This document shows positions 21,621-34,999 of a stretch of DNA of 64,000 bases, piece after piece (position 1 is the first letter of the stretch; every line of letters begins with the position of its first letter). The notes beneath the pieces were generated by a model that was not told where the DNA came from, ran no database searches, and saw only the letters and a list, made by a program, of their open reading frames with translations. A program made the position numbers and the translations under genes. Origin of the DNA: Trema orientale (Eukaryota > Streptophyta > Magnoliopsida > Rosales > Cannabaceae); contig JXTC01000007.1 in assembly GCA_002914845.1 (NCBI GenBank), positions 108,742 through 172,741 on the forward strand, in the 5' to 3' direction.

Positions 21621-24223
21621 TCGATCTCATCATTTGTTTATTGTTATGAAAAAATTAGTGACTCACTTTCTTGCATAATTTATTTTTAATTTTTTCAAAA
21701 ATTATGTATAAACTATAAATCGTCTATTCTTTATCTAACTTTTTTAATTGTTGATCGCCATCAATAAAGTTGAATATGAATTCTCTTTCTCAATCAAAAA
21801 ATAAAAATAACTAAAAACTATGTATTTATTCTTGAATTCCATCTCCATAATATGATTTAAACTTTAGTCTCAGCTTATCCTATGTCGAAGATGCGGTACT
21901 CGTCTAGTTGTCTAATCTTTCTTCCATTCATTCATCTGCTATTTTTATGTATTTTTTGCCGTATATTTTCTGCTTATTCTAATGTTATTATCATATTTAT
22001 TGAGGATGTACATAAACTATGTGGGTACAATGAATATTCTAATCAACAAGACACATAATGGCGTCCGCCAATATGTTAACACTCTTAAATCACACTAATA
22101 CTAAATATTCTCTCGTCCGATCACAAATCCAACACTCCATCTTCATTTGCCATATCCGACCATTTATCCCAAGACCTTTAGTATGTACATATACATTTAA
22201 ATTTGTATTATTTTAATATAATTTGACGTTTAAAAACGTGTATATTGTGTGATAAGTGTCCTATATGAGTATATGTCCATGTATTTCGTAAAATGTTATG
22301 TACACAATATATATCTCCAATAGGTTTTTTTCCAATCTATCCGTAGGTTTTTTTTTTTTTTTTTTTTTTACCGTTGGATCATTATTTAACGTTTGCCATA
22401 ATTTAAATAATTGAGAAAAAATAATAAAAATAAATAATTATTATTTAATATTTTTTTCACCACTTTTATTATAAAAAGACGTGAATGATAATTTTTAATT
22501 GGATAATATAATACATAAACATAGATTTAAAAAAAAAAAGTGCTGAACCGGACAGTCCTCCACATATATATATATATATTTTCCTTCAAGGAAGAAATTT
22601 TCCAAGAGGACTTGAATAGAACCATAGGAGGACTCGGTAGTGGGCCATGGCTCCCTTGCTTAAGCCACATGACAACACTGTGTTTGCCTGATTATGCCAG
22701 TTTGTTGATTTTATTTTATTATTAGTGGAAGCACCAAACGACCAAACTCACGTTGGCTTATCACTCAAGACTTAAAATACAAGTCTCTAATTTGTGCACT
22801 CAACTCATATAAAGACATGATCTCCAAATAGCGTTTGCTTCTTGACTTGTTCCCTTTGAGACAATCTTGACGAAAGTTACCACAAGACTTGTGGGATGAG
22901 TCAATACCTATCAGTCCTCTCTTTGAGCTTTCTTCAACAATCACTCAACATGCTGCAGGTACTAAAGAATTATACTTTTGTTTATTACATCTGTTTAGAA
23001 GGATAGAATTGTCTCTTAATTTTGTAAGGCTACTTGTGCTCTCTTTATTTTTGTGTATGCTTCTTTCTGAATTGTTGAAATTAGAAACTCTAACCTTCTA
23101 TTCTTCTTCCTCTTTTTATTTTTTTCATTGTATTGAATAATAAGTAATAAAATCTTATTTGAGTAGACGCTTGTTTATAACACTTTTTTTTTTCAAAAAA
23201 ACAAAAAAAAAATTAATAGAGAGAAGGAATGGTTAGTATAAATAGCAAATTAGCTTTCACAATGTGAGACCCCACAAGTCTTTCTGTTTAATTATATACA
23301 TCGTGCACATTCGATTATATGAGTCCGATGCCATAAGTTTTTTCTGTTCAATCGTATACATTGAGCATATACAACTAGTATATGAGTCCTATACCTTAAA
23401 TTGTGCATACACGACTGGTATATGAGTCCTATACCTTACATTGTGCGTATATGATTAGTATATGAGTCCTATACCTTACATTGTGCGTATACGATTAGTA
23501 TATGATTCCTACACCATTATATGAGGAAATGACAAAATGTTACCCCTAAAGATAGTAATGCCAAGTATAGGAGTGTTGTATAAATTATTGTTGTCTCATA
23601 GATTCAACATCTTATCCATTTCATGATTTAAATTGTTGATGAAAGCTTTCATTAGCTATTCAAAGTGTACTAGCACTTGAGTTTTACAAGTTAAGGCCAA
23701 GAAAGAACAGGAAATTAAGTTACTTAGACTAGTTTTGCTTCTAAACTTGATATCTTTTGATATGCTTTGAAGTCTCATTGTGCGTGCTAATTCAGATGTT
23801 GAGAAGATTGAAAGCAGCCATACAATTTTTTTTCCCTTTTATTTTAAATCAAAGCAACCTTATTGGCACCACTCAAAGTCAAGCCAACCTTCTATATATT
23901 TCTTTCGAAGATTACAGACACTTGATAAGTTAGTAATGAAAAACTACAAGACAATGATTTTGAGCAAACATGGGAGAGTGATAAGACTATATAAACTACA
24001 ACATCTTAATTGCTCCAAATTATCCTATCTTCTTCCCAAAATACCCTTCATGGGAAATGAAAGAAAAAACAATCACAACCCTTCCACACATCAGAGCTTG
24101 TTTAGCATTCCTTATAGAAACAAGCTTCTAAGACCAAAGAATGATAATATTAGAACTAACTGTACATGGCATTCTATTAAGGTAATTTTCTCTGTCACAG
24201 AGGCAGACACATAAAGAATGAGC
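21621..24223. other. AT-rich spacer between MITE cluster and MGDG synthase gene
   Basis: No gene supported. It contains a T run at about 22350-22369 and a short (TA) run at about 22565. A 40-bp tandem repeat is listed separately. The open frame at 23780-24214 on the plus strand is antisense to the expected 3' UTR of the synthase gene and has no domain. Confidence 0.45.
23359..23517. repeat. 40-bp minisatellite, four units
   Basis: Units start near 23359, 23400, 23440 and 23480. Each carries GTATATGAGTCCTATACC preceded by ATTGTGCGTATACGATTA-like sequence. A more degenerate copy lies upstream at about 23290-23335. Function unknown. Confidence 0.85.
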
Positions 24224-27200
24224 TTAAATTAAACTTGTGAATGATGAGGTCAACATGTAGGGTATATTCGCTAGAGGCCCGCGTTGCTCTGCAAGCTCGT
24301 GAATGTCTCTAACAATGTCGAAGACGGCCTCTGGCTGTGCTAGTTTAAGTGCATTCTCAGACATTCTCTTGAGTTCGTCTGTTTTGCTACTAAACCATTC
24401 GGCCACTAGTCTGGCTGTCTCTTTAGGACTCCTTGTGAAGACACCAGCTCCATTGTCTACAACATAAGGCACGTTTCCCTTTTCCTGAGATTGCCAAATG
24501 AAGCGGGAAAAGTCAAAGCATGTTCTTAAAGTAACCAAGATATCTCAAGTAAATAGACTTAATAAAAGAACAGGGAAAATGATCACTAACTTGTCCTGGA
24601 ATGTAGTCATTTAGAATGATAGGAAGCCCCCTAATCAATGCCTCTGCTATTGTACCAGGTCCAGCCTATGGAAAATAAGATCAGTAAAATCCCATTACTC
24701 CAGAGTTCATGAAAACATGATACTATGCATATTCATAAAAGAAATTGCTAATATACCTTTGTTATTATGCAGTCACAAGCTCCCATCCATTTCTCCATTT
24801 GATTCTCGAATCCTCGAATCTAAATGATGAAAAGGAAACATTACGAATGTAGAGCTAATCTTTGAAGAGTAACAAAAGCTTTAGTATGCATTGTAGATAA
24901 AGGATAATCACCTTTACTGGAATCTTCCATTCTTCAGATTCAAGTGTAGAGGCAAGTGTCTTATTACGGCCACAAATGATAATTAACTGTCCAATTGGTT
25001 TGCCAAGTTCTCTTTCAAAGAGTGATTCTCCAAGAGCCTTGGCAGTTTTCTTGACAGGTCCCATTCCTTCTCCACCTCCCATTAGCAAAACCGCAGGCAA
25101 GTCAGGATCCATTTCGAGTTCTTCTCTCAATTGATCCTATAAAACCAAAGAAAAAATCATAGTTAAAGGGAATCTTCCATAATTTGGGATAAAAAAGATA
25201 CAATAATGAAATCTCAGACACCAACCTTAGAAATAACTGCTCGAGCAAAAGATGGGCGGATTGGCAATCCAAAAACACGAGTTTGAGTTTCGTCGAGGCC
25301 ATCTAGGAAAGCCCTTTTAGCCACCTCTTGTGATGGGCAGTAGCACCTGTTCACCCCTGGATGAAACCTGAGAAAGAACATCAATGTTAGACACACACAT
25401 GAGGCCTAAATAAGTTTCAAATGAGCAAAAAGCTTTTACCAACTGACCATGTAGGATGGCAAGAGTTAAGGTCTGTGATAACTGTTACAAAAATCACTTT
25501 CTTCTGAAGGCCTTGCCACTTAAGAACCCACAATGGAATATGCTGCATCAATGGATGCACACTGATGATAATATCTGGCTTGTACTCCATTAGACCAGCC
25601 TCCACCTCCCTTCAATCACATAATAGTATAGAATAACTTAGCATTTAGCAACTTAAGTATCCGAATCAGGTTCTCCAGCTAGTAAATGAGTTAATGACTC
25701 ATGTAATATGCCAAAAATATAAAACATAATAATAATAATAATGATGAATAAACAAAACATGCTTGCAATTATTTCCAACACTAAGAATATATCTTGTTAA
25801 TAAGGGACGACAAAAAATCAATGAAAGGACAAATAAGAAAGGAATTAAACTTTAATGAACTCATGAAAGAGGTCAAAAGATTCTGGCTTTAAAATAACTT
25901 TAATCATATGATTAATTATCAAACCATGGTATCCATTAATATAGTAACCAAACACCAAATTGTTGTGAAAACTACAACCCAACTTGCAGCCAATAAAGTA
26001 CTTGAATATTTGATGTCGTTGTTCACTTTAAAAAAAATGGAAAAAAAAAAAAAAAGATGAGATAATGTACTTGGCATAATAGGCAGCGATGGCAGCAAGA
26101 TAGCAAGAGTGTATCCAACGAGGAGAGGTGCTATGAAACGCAACTTTCCATAGTTGCACATGTTTCACCATGAACTTGTACGATCTCTCCATGTCGTTTA
26201 GAGGCCAACCCGTGTACTCTTTCCATACATCTTTCACAAATATCTGAATAATACAAAAAGTCACACTATCTTGTAAGAGAAAGATGGCAAAGGAAGAAGC
26301 TTCAATTCACTATTGATTCAAGATAGCAATAACTTACAAATTTTGTTATTATATTTTTTTAATGAATTCATCGTGACAAACAATATTGGCTTATAAGTCT
26401 TCCGGGAAAATATGCATAAGAAAAAATAATTTTTTTTTAAAAAAAAAAAGAAAAGAAAAAGGAAAACCCACTAAGAGAAAAGGAGAGTCAATCAAGATGG
26501 AAAATCGGACGGAAAAAAAATTCTACAAGACGAGGTAGAGGACTGCAAAATATTTGGGGAAAATAAAACAAGGGATGGAGAGAGAGAATTAAAACTTTCT
26601 ATAATTCCAACAAGAACTAAACAATATATATGATAGATAAAATTATGCGTAAGCTCCATGTAGAGAAACAAAAAGATTATAATCCAATTTAAAAGTTGAA
26701 AAATATCTGGCATAAAATATTAAAACGTCAAAGAAATTTACAAAAGCATGAGGAAAAAAAAAAAAAGCTTCAAACCAGAAAAACCATGCACATAATAAAT
26801 ATATAAACATATTTATGTATGTTAAATATAGTAAGAGAGGGGACTCGAAATTCAAAACCAAAACTTTGGAACAAAACCAATCAAAGTGAATGAATTAATG
26901 AATCAACACAGACCCTGTATTCATCTCCAAACTCCATGCGAAAGGCATCTCGAATGGCCTCGGCGGAGGCTCGGTGTCCGCCGCCGGTGTCGCTCATGAG
27001 GATCAGGACGTTCTTGGTCCTCTCGGCCCCAATCTGGGCCAGCTCCATGGTCGTCCCATCATCCTCGTCGTAATCCAAGTCCAAGTCCCTCTCATTCCGA
27101 CACCTCCTCTTGCTCTGACCACTACCACCACCACCACCACTACTACTCCCTCCACCAAGGTAATACGAATACCCTCCTCTCCCAACCCTCTTGAACACCT

Positions 27201-27246
27201 TCTCCGCTATCGATTTCCTCGGCGATGACGCCACAGACGTCGCCAT
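24224..27246 (-). CDS. MGD2/3-like: Monogalactosyldiacylglycerol synthase, type B (MGD2/MGD3-like)
   Basis: Eight minus-strand exons: 27246-26914, 26243-26071, 25609-25448, 25367-25226, 25136-24912, 24819-24757, 24665-24591 and 24484-24224. They total 1434 nt (477 aa plus stop). The enzyme transfers galactose from UDP-galactose to diacylglycerol to make MGDG. Domain order fits family GT28. The N-terminal domain starts at residues 79-96 with the glycine loop [14 protein letters not shown]. The middle has [18 protein letters not shown] and [12 protein letters not shown]. The C-terminal UDP-sugar domain has [11 protein letters not shown] (about 287-297) and [15 protein letters not shown] (from 367). 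The roughly 75-residue N-terminus is Gly/Ser-rich with an acidic patch, short for a transit peptide. This and the length match type-B enzymes of the outer plastid envelope, induced by phosphate starvation, rather than type-A MGD1. Start is the first ATG before the conserved domain. Confidence 0.94.
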
Positions 27247-28658
27247 GGCTGGCCTTCCGTCCGTACAACCCTCCAACAGACCGACCCACCAAGACCCAGA
27301 GACCAGAAACCGGAAAAACTCGAGAACTAAAGGCAGAAACAAACTTCTGAAGCTTTTTTAAGAATACCCAGATGAGTTATCCGGCCGGACTGCCTTCCGG
27401 CCACCGGGAAATTTGAGATTTTCCGGCGGGAGACAGAGAAAAACAGTGGAGGGAAAAAAAAAAAAAAGGAGGTTGTGGGGTTTGTGGGACAGAGGAAAAT
27501 ATGGCGTTAATGGTTGAAAAATTCTTGCTTAGGGAGTCTGAGTTGGCAAGAACGTGAAGGAGGGGGTTAAATGGGGTGTTTGGATGCCAAGAAAATAGAA
27601 TTATGGCGTTGGAATATGGGGTTTGAGATCCGCATTTTAATTTGGAATGTTCGGAAGAGAAGAAGGAAGATTCGAATCTTTTTATTTACAATGGTGCCTC
27701 AGCCAGCCCTTTGGCTTTGACAGTTGGTTTCTTGCTTTATACTCTTTTTATATAATAATCATTGGTTGGTCGTTGATGGGATTTTTTGCTTTTACTTTTA
27801 TGCCCTTTGCTTATTAGTCAGTTAGTCGTTGATATGAATTTTTTTTTTTGCAATAAACTTTTATGCCCTTTGATTGTTAGTTATTTGTCATTTTTGAGGG
27901 GCAAATGTTGGAATTGGGAAGGCGAGTGTTGAAAAGGACTCGGACTAGTTTGTTTTTAGGGAGATAAATAATCATCGCACCCGTTGATATGAAAGGATCC
28001 ATAAAATGAAAAAGAGACAATTTTAAGAAAGAAAAAAAAAAAAAAAAAAACACTTACGTTCATCTCTTCTTCTTATTAAATTTGGAAGGAATATTGTCAC
28101 TCAAAAATTTCCTTCTATCTTTTGTTTTATTATTTTTTTAAAAAATTTATTTTTATGCATAATTTATCTCTTTCAGTTTCATTTTCTATGATAATTTCTT
28201 CAATTTTAAACTAAATAGAGGAAGTAAAATTTCTTTATTTTATACCTAGTTTATTTTGTTTTAATTTTTTTTTTCCAATATTCTGTATTTCATTTTCTTG
28301 TGTTAATTGTTCGTTTCTCTCATAGTTTTTTTTGTACAATGATCTAATCTTTTCATCCTAAAAATTAAAATTTCTAATTTATTTTAATTCATGGATTTGT
28401 AAGGAAGAAAGTTTGCTTTAGAGAATTTTTTGTGTGCTTTAAATATAGCTTTTGATTTCTTATCGTGACTTGTCTTTTTATTTATTTTAGGAGTACCTTA
28501 ATAATTGTGTGGGATACAAATATAATTCCCCTTATTTTTATTTTTGGCACGAGGGACTTAACCCTTAAGGTGAGTTATTACAAAGACTTGTTTGCCCCCT
28601 TGTAGTTTTAAGTTTTTCTTCTAATGAAAAATTGGAAGAAAAGGCAGCGACTACATAT
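27247..28658. other. MGDG synthase 5' flank and AT-rich spacer
   Basis: Immediately upstream of the synthase ATG is GC-richer DNA likely to be 5' UTR and core promoter, including a purine tract at about 27450-27467. I saw no P1BS-type phosphate-starvation site that I could assert with confidence. Beyond 27700 the sequence is AT-rich and without genes. Confidence 0.4.
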
Positions 28659-28666
28659 ATGAGTTA

Positions 28667-28887
28667 CGCAGTCATGAAGCCAAGATTTTTAGTTCATGGG
28701 GCCTAAAATTTATTTTGTCTAATTTTATGGGGGCTATTATGTATTTTCTCTATTCTTGAGTAGGGACTTTTTGTATAATTTAAGCTGAAAAATTAGAAAT
28801 ATGCATAAATAAGTGGACATTTATAAAGGAAAAATAGAAATGAGGGGGGGCTTGAGCCCCCACACCGTCTAACGTGCCTCCGTCCCT
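28667..28887. mobile_element. Small hAT-like element (221 bp) with 8-bp target duplication
   Basis: ATGAGTTA at 28659-28666 is repeated exactly at 28888-28895. The left end (CAGTCATGAAGCCAAGATTT) and the complement of the right end (AGGGACGGAGGCACG) are imperfectly inverted. A G run next to CTTGAGCCCCCAC near the right end forms a short hairpin. Eight-base duplications are typical of hAT. Non-autonomous. Confidence 0.7.
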
Positions 28888-28994
28888 ATGAGTTAGTAGT
28901 AACCATATTTTCTTCCAAATATAAAGATTTTAATTTCAAATTTTCACTTCCTAAAGTTTGAAAAATAAAAGATGCCACATACAAGGATAGAAAA

Positions 28995-29566
28995 ATCGAT
29001 ATTTTCGCCAAAATATCACTCTAACTATGGTCTCGATACAGATATCACTCGAAAAGAAAAAAAATCTGTCAGAATATCGGAGAAATATCGATATCGATAT
29101 CGGAAAAATTGTTCACAAATCTACAAAAAATCCTAAAAAATATCGGAAATATATCCGAGAAATATCGGTAGCGTTGGCAAGTTTATGATTTAAAAAAGAA
29201 AAATACATTTTTTATATTTTTTTTCACCATTATTAGATCAAGTACAATATATACATGATACATGTATTTTAGAAAAGGAGAAAAAAAGAAACAAAAAAGT
29301 CAAGTACAATAATTATAGTTAAGCATTACAATAATTACTAAAAAGTATCATACTATACTAAGTTATATATATGCTACTTTTTAGCAAAAAAAACTAATTT
29401 ATTGGCGAATTGTTAGCATTTCCTAAAGTTTTATTGGGTAATTTTATAATTTTAGCCAATTATTTGTGAATTTCATGATTTATTTAGAAATTTCTGTCGA
29501 TATCGATACTATCCCTTATATTTCTATAAAATTTGTGTACCAATACCACCGATATCGATATTTTCG
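28995..29566. repeat. ATATCGATATCG-rich repeat patch
   Basis: GATATCGATATC-type words recur at both ends of this patch, with the direct repeat ATCGATATTTTCG at 28995 and 29554 and a dense cluster of ATATCGG words at about 29065-29170. It looks like a decayed dispersed repeat of unknown class. Confidence 0.5.
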
Positions 29567-30406
29567 TTATTGGTGACACGTGGAATAAAAAGGGAGACAA
29601 AATTAGGTTTTTTTTTGTTGATAAAACAAATATACCATTACATAAGAAAATCATCGTCTACACTATGAGCTTCAATTAGAAAATGATAATTATCTAATTA
29701 TATACTCCATCTTCCACTTTTAAAGCAAATCTACTTAATCATGTAGATTTTTATTACCTTTAAGAAACACATGGTAAACATACAGAAAAATGCTAAGGCA
29801 ACATTACACAATAGAGTGGCCCAATCATAAATTCTAAGGTCGATCTTATAGGCCATAGCTATAATTCTGCTAGTACGTGGTACCTAGCAACACTCCCATG
29901 GCAATAACATTGCTCTAGAACTCCGAGCAAAAAAAAAAAAAAAAATTGCTTTAGAACTAAATACGGGTAAGAGATAAATTCTATGTTAGGACAAAAGAGA
30001 AATTCTTTTGTTATTAATATTTATGAACTACCAAAATTTATTAGTTTATGTTTAAGCTACATAAATTTGGATCTTGAATTTGGAATCACGTAACTAATTA
30101 CCCCAAAAAAAAAAAAAAAAGAACCACGTACGTAACTAATTACTAAGCCGCCGAGTGTACTATTGGAAATTTGGGATGATAAATTTTGTTAATTAATTAT
30201 GTTTATTTTTTGAGGAAATTTTGTTAACTATGTTCTATAAATAATGCGCAAGCTAAGAAAACATTGTTACTTTGTCAGTAACTTTACATTTTTAACCGGA
30301 ATAAAGTCCAATAAGCTATGATTAAATCTTTAAGAAGAAAAAAACATTTCTTTTGATTACGTAACTGAAGCTTTCTTTAATACAAATCTCAATAGAAAAA
30401 ACATTA
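29567..30406. other. AT-rich intergenic stretch
   Basis: I see no gene or clear repeat. Short A runs are at about 29932-29945 and 30105-30120. Confidence 0.4.
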
Positions 30407-30857
30407 CCTCCAAAAATTTTGATTACTTATATTTAGTAGAGAGGATTTTTGGAGGGATGTAGACTGGTGAAGGGAGAAGAGTAGAGAGAGAGTTACAATC
30501 AACTACTTGGTAGGAGGAAGAGAAAAAGTGGAGTGGGGAGGGCTCCCTTCAGATACACCAAAACCAATCCTTCCAACCAAATTGGAAGGATTAGAGAAAA
30601 ATGAAAAGAAAAAAGTATGAATTGCAAATTTACCCTCTAAAATAATTAATTGAAAAAATAAAATAATATAATAATTTTATAAATAAATACTCTTCATTAT
30701 TCTTAAACTCTCAATCCTTCTTACTCTAGATCCTTCTTTTATATTCCACATCATTTCTAAACTCTCTATCATTTCTACAAATCTTACCCCCTCTCCCTCC
30801 TACTAAATATAGTTGCAAAAGGGATGTTATGTCATTTTTTTCCCTTTTTTTTGGAGG
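30407..30857. mobile_element. MITE with TA target duplication (451 bp)
   Basis: The ends are inverted: CCTCCAAAAATTTT at the left and TTTTTTTTGGAGG at the right, with TATATTTAGTAG inside the left end and CTACTAAATATAG inside the right. TA flanks both ends (30405-30406 and 30858-30859), consistent with a Tc1/mariner-type MITE. The terminal sequence is not the usual Stowaway CTCCCTCC, so the superfamily is tentative. Confidence 0.6.
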
Positions 30858-31132
30858 TAGATGTCACAATCCTTTTATATGTAGACTTCATCCTTATAAA
30901 TATTCTCTGCTGATACTACAATCTATATACTAATTGAATACCACTTAGATTTAAGTGAAATGCTTGATATAACTGCTTAGTTTTTGCTAATAACAAATTT
31001 AACACTTTAGATTAACAAATTCATACATATTCCCCCTATAAACAAATTTATACATATTACACCCCCCACCCTTATAATTTCATCGAATCAAGTAAGAATT
31101 CTTTTAAAAAAATAAAATAACCAAGATATTTT

Positions 31133-31508
31133 TAGGGGTGGCAATTTATATCGTCTCATGTCGACCTAATTAAATCATATCGGTTCCAAAATGATACACG
31201 TGTCACATGTTTAATTAAAACATCATGGAAATCGATGTTTTAAAATATATGTAAATAATATAATTATTAGTTTACTTGATTTTTTTAATTAAGTTTTACT
31301 ATATTAGAACAAGTTAGTTCATTAGTTTTGTGTTTCTCATTTTATTTATAAAAAATTCATTGAAAATATTTCTTGCCAATTATTTAATATATTTACTAAA
31401 AAATTACTTAATTGGGTCAATCCAATACAATTTTGTATCAAGCGGATTCAACTAAATGAGCAGATTTCGAGTTATGCTGTTGTATTGTATCATAAATTGC
31501 TAGTTGTC
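31133..31508. mobile_element. Decayed hAT-like MITE
   Basis: The left end TAGGGGTGGCAATTTATA is a common plant hAT terminus. A matching ATAAATTGC core appears in inverted orientation near 31490, but the outermost right bases are degenerate and no 8-bp duplication is clear. Confidence 0.4.
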
Positions 31509-33240
31509 ACTTGTACCTTTTTACTAACACCATTAACTAACTACTAAAACAAAAACAAAAATATAAAAGATATACAAGACCTGTCTTAATTAAATATTTT
31601 ATTTTTATTCCTCTTTTTGTTTCCACCCATCACTATTTGGTTTTGGCAATTATAATTTGTATGGTTACAAGTATATATTAAGGGTTCATCTTTAAAAAAA
31701 AAAAATACAAATTAAGGGTAATTTTATCTTTTGCATCAATTAAATTTGTATTAACTTTCTAATATAATTCTAATGTGATGTATCTTGTCATTTCTAAAAA
31801 CGATAAATCGATATAAATAGAGCATTCACCTAAACCAATGGATATTTACGTAATTTTCTCTTAATAAAATAATAGGATCGATGTAGTATTACTAAGATAT
31901 TTTGAATCAATAATTATAAAAACATAATGGTTGAGTCATTTTCTTGATAACCAAAGTATTGGAATTATTAAAATATTAGTCAATTTCTTGTACTTTTCAT
32001 CACAAATCAAGAATGCACCCCAGATTCTAACTCAACGTCATCCGGGGGCACCCCAACACAGAAGTAGACACAGCTTGCACAATAGGTGTGCCTTTTTTGA
32101 AAACTGGTGAGTATATAATATGTATAGAGGAAAAAGAGGGTGTATTGATTGTCATCGGCTGGAGTTTTAAAAAAAAAAAAAAAAAAGAAAGAAAGAAAGA
32201 AAAAGAAGAAGAAGAAGAAAGTTAGTTAAAAGACAAAATAACTTGACCAAATGTGAATAGTAGGCTCTTTTGTATATAGTATAGATTATATATTGAAAAT
32301 TGTGACAATAAAAATGAAAAATAATAAATTAAAAATATTAGACTGTAGCTGAAAAAGAGATGTGTAGTTGGTAAGAGCCAAAATTTAAAAGCACAGTAGT
32401 ACTAAGGTAAAACAAGGGAAAAAGGATATTTTTGAACACACATCTTTTGCCATTACATCAGAATGGATAACTACATAGGTCCTCTTGCTTTGCCGTATTT
32501 TTTATTTCTATTTTCATAAAAATTTATTTGCAGAATTTAGCTTGATGGTGTTTACATTCCATCTAATGTTGAGATTATTTACTTGCCTGATTTAATAGCT
32601 GACTAGCTGAGCATTTTTAAATAATAATAATAATAACTCAATGGGGAGATAGAAAATAATATACAAAAAAAATTTTTTTAAGTCAAAATGGAAATTCTTT
32701 AATCATTTAATAAATCATTATTAACAATAGTGGCAACATAAAAATGAAATTTGAGTTTATGAAAAAAGGTACGAAAGTTTTTGTTCATTGTAAATTTTGT
32801 CGTCACTTAATTTAGGTATTGTTTAATTATGATATAATATAATGCACAAAATTATGGATTATTGGTAAATATTTCCAACCTCCAAACCTCCTAGAAGCTC
32901 AAACCTTTTAAATATTGAGTTTAAAATATTTACACCATTAAGTTAATTTAAAGATGTGCTTGAGATCACGTTTTAAGAAAAATGTAATGGTGAATATTTC
33001 TTTAGGAAAACTTAATGCCCTCTAAATTAAAAGGAGACGAGTTTATCACAATACTAGACATGCAATCATAAAGAGTTACATTTTAGAGTAGGGAATATAT
33101 ATGCACCCCTACTTAGATTAAAGACATTCATTTAAGTCATTAAATGACTACCAAGGATAATTTAATTTAGAAGGAAAAAAAAAAAGAAAAAAAAAAAGCA
33201 TCCCATCTTCTTTCTCCCTCTCTCCCTCAATTTCTCAGCA
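31509..33240. other. AT-rich intergenic stretch
   Basis: No gene supported. Contains a GAAA/GAA purine microsatellite at about 32169-32220. Confidence 0.4.
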
Positions 33241-33243
33241 CTA

Positions 33244-33775
33244 TTCATCTTCTTCACTTACCTTTCTCTTACATCACTTTGTGAATGTAAATCATATTAG
33301 AGCAAGCGTTAGGAGAGATAACTTTTAGAGTAAGTTTATACGAACGAATCCCTATAAATTCTATAAAACAGAAGTTTGTGACCTAGGCAAAAAGGAAGCA
33401 AGTAGAGTGTCTTATATATAATTTTTGTCTTTCATTTCTTCATGAAATAAATTACTAACCATACTATTTATCTTCTTCACTTACCAGTACAGTGTCTTAT
33501 ATATGATTTTAGTCTTTCATTTCATGATAAAATAAATTACTAATCATATTATTTATCTTCTTCACTTACCTTTCTCTTATATCACTTTATGAATGCAAAT
33601 CATATTAGAGTAAGCGTTAGAAGAGATAATCTCTAGAGTAAGTATATACGAACGAATCCCTAAAAATTTAAAACTTAAATTTGTAAACTAGGCAAAAGGA
33701 AAGCAAGTAGAGTGTCTTATATATGATTTTAGTCTTTCATTTCATTATGAAATAAATTATTAACGACACTTTTGA
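33244..33775. repeat. Tandem duplication, period about 308 bp
   Basis: Block A (from about 33247) and block B (from about 33555) share ATCTTCTTCACTTACCTTTC, ATATTAGAG(C/T)AAGCGTTAG, ACGAACGAATCCCT and AAGCAAGTAGAGTGTCTTAT in the same order. A partial third unit with the last section lies between them at about 33468-33545. Confidence 0.85.
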
Positions 33776-34369
33776 TACGAAATCAAAATTGTAGTTCCTA
33801 TATATATTATGCTATTTTTTTTTTCCTTTTATGGTCATTTTGAAGGACTTTTTTTTTCGTGTATTGCTTTATCTCTTTATTATTCTTGTTCATTTCTCTA
33901 TTTCTCTTATTGATATTTTTATTATCGATTCATTATTTTCATCACAAGAAATAGAAATTGCCATTGTTTTTCTATTTTGAGGGATGTGCAAAGAATAAAG
34001 TTTGAGAGCATATATAGGTGCTTTTATATTGGCTTTTAATATGTTATTTGTTCTTGTCTTTTTACTTATTACTGGGTGTCTTAATAATAATAAGAGGTGC
34101 AAATATATTTACCTTTAGAGTATTATCCAGCCGCATTATTTTATTTTGGGAAACTAGAGTGAGTGTTCATTTTGGACATTTGATTTTTTCTTTTTTTGTG
34201 TTTTTGTTTATCTTTAGGTATCAGTTTATATATTGTTAGACTTAAAAAAAAAGAAAACTATATATTAAAAATGACATTCTTACATAACTTTAAAAAGTCG
34301 GCCATTCTCCTAAATACCTCATTTATTTTTTGTTTAATATTATCTTTTTTACATAGAGTAATTATAACA

Positions 34370-34978
34370 AATGGAGAAATTTAGGTAGATGATCAATATT
34401 TTAAATTTGATTAAGTAGATCTCCATTTTTTAAATTTTATAGCTAAATGTCCAAATATGTCTATTTTTATACTTGGCACTTATCTATCAATTTCAATTAA
34501 TGTATTGAGTATATTTTTATATCCGGTATATAATATTTTACACTTGGTATATAAATATATATAATGGACATTTTACTATAACATTTAAAAAGTGGACATT
34601 TACTTAAATTGGGCTCAAAATTCAGTCATTTTGTTATAAAACCTAACAAATGGCCATTTTTTTTATACTTTGCTTTTATTAATTTGACAAATTTAGGTAG
34701 ATGACCAATATTTTAAATTTGATTAAGTGGATGTCCACTTTTTAAATTTTATAGCTGAATATTTAAGTATATATATTTTTACACTTGGTAGATATACTTA
34801 TCTACTAATTTCAATTAATGTACTAAAATATACTGAGTATATAAATTTTTATACTGGGTATATAATATTTTTCACTTGGTATATAAATATATATACCAGA
34901 CATTTTACTATAACATTTGAAAAACAGATATTTACTTATATTGGGCCCAAAAATTGATCATTTTTCTATAAGACCCAA
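34370..34978. repeat. Tandem duplication, period about 310 bp
   Basis: Two head-to-tail copies begin AATTTAGGTAGATGA(T/C)CAA at about 34379 and 34692, and both end with a TATAA-A-CC(T/C)AA phrase. A degenerate third section follows at about 35020-35200, and a related single copy lies at 15371-15603. Confidence 0.82.
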
Positions 34979-34999
34979 TTAATTTCCCTCATCTTTTTT

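Noticed and set aside
23780..24214. 144-codon plus-strand frame
   Set aside because: Antisense to the likely MGDG synthase 3' UTR, low-complexity, no domain.
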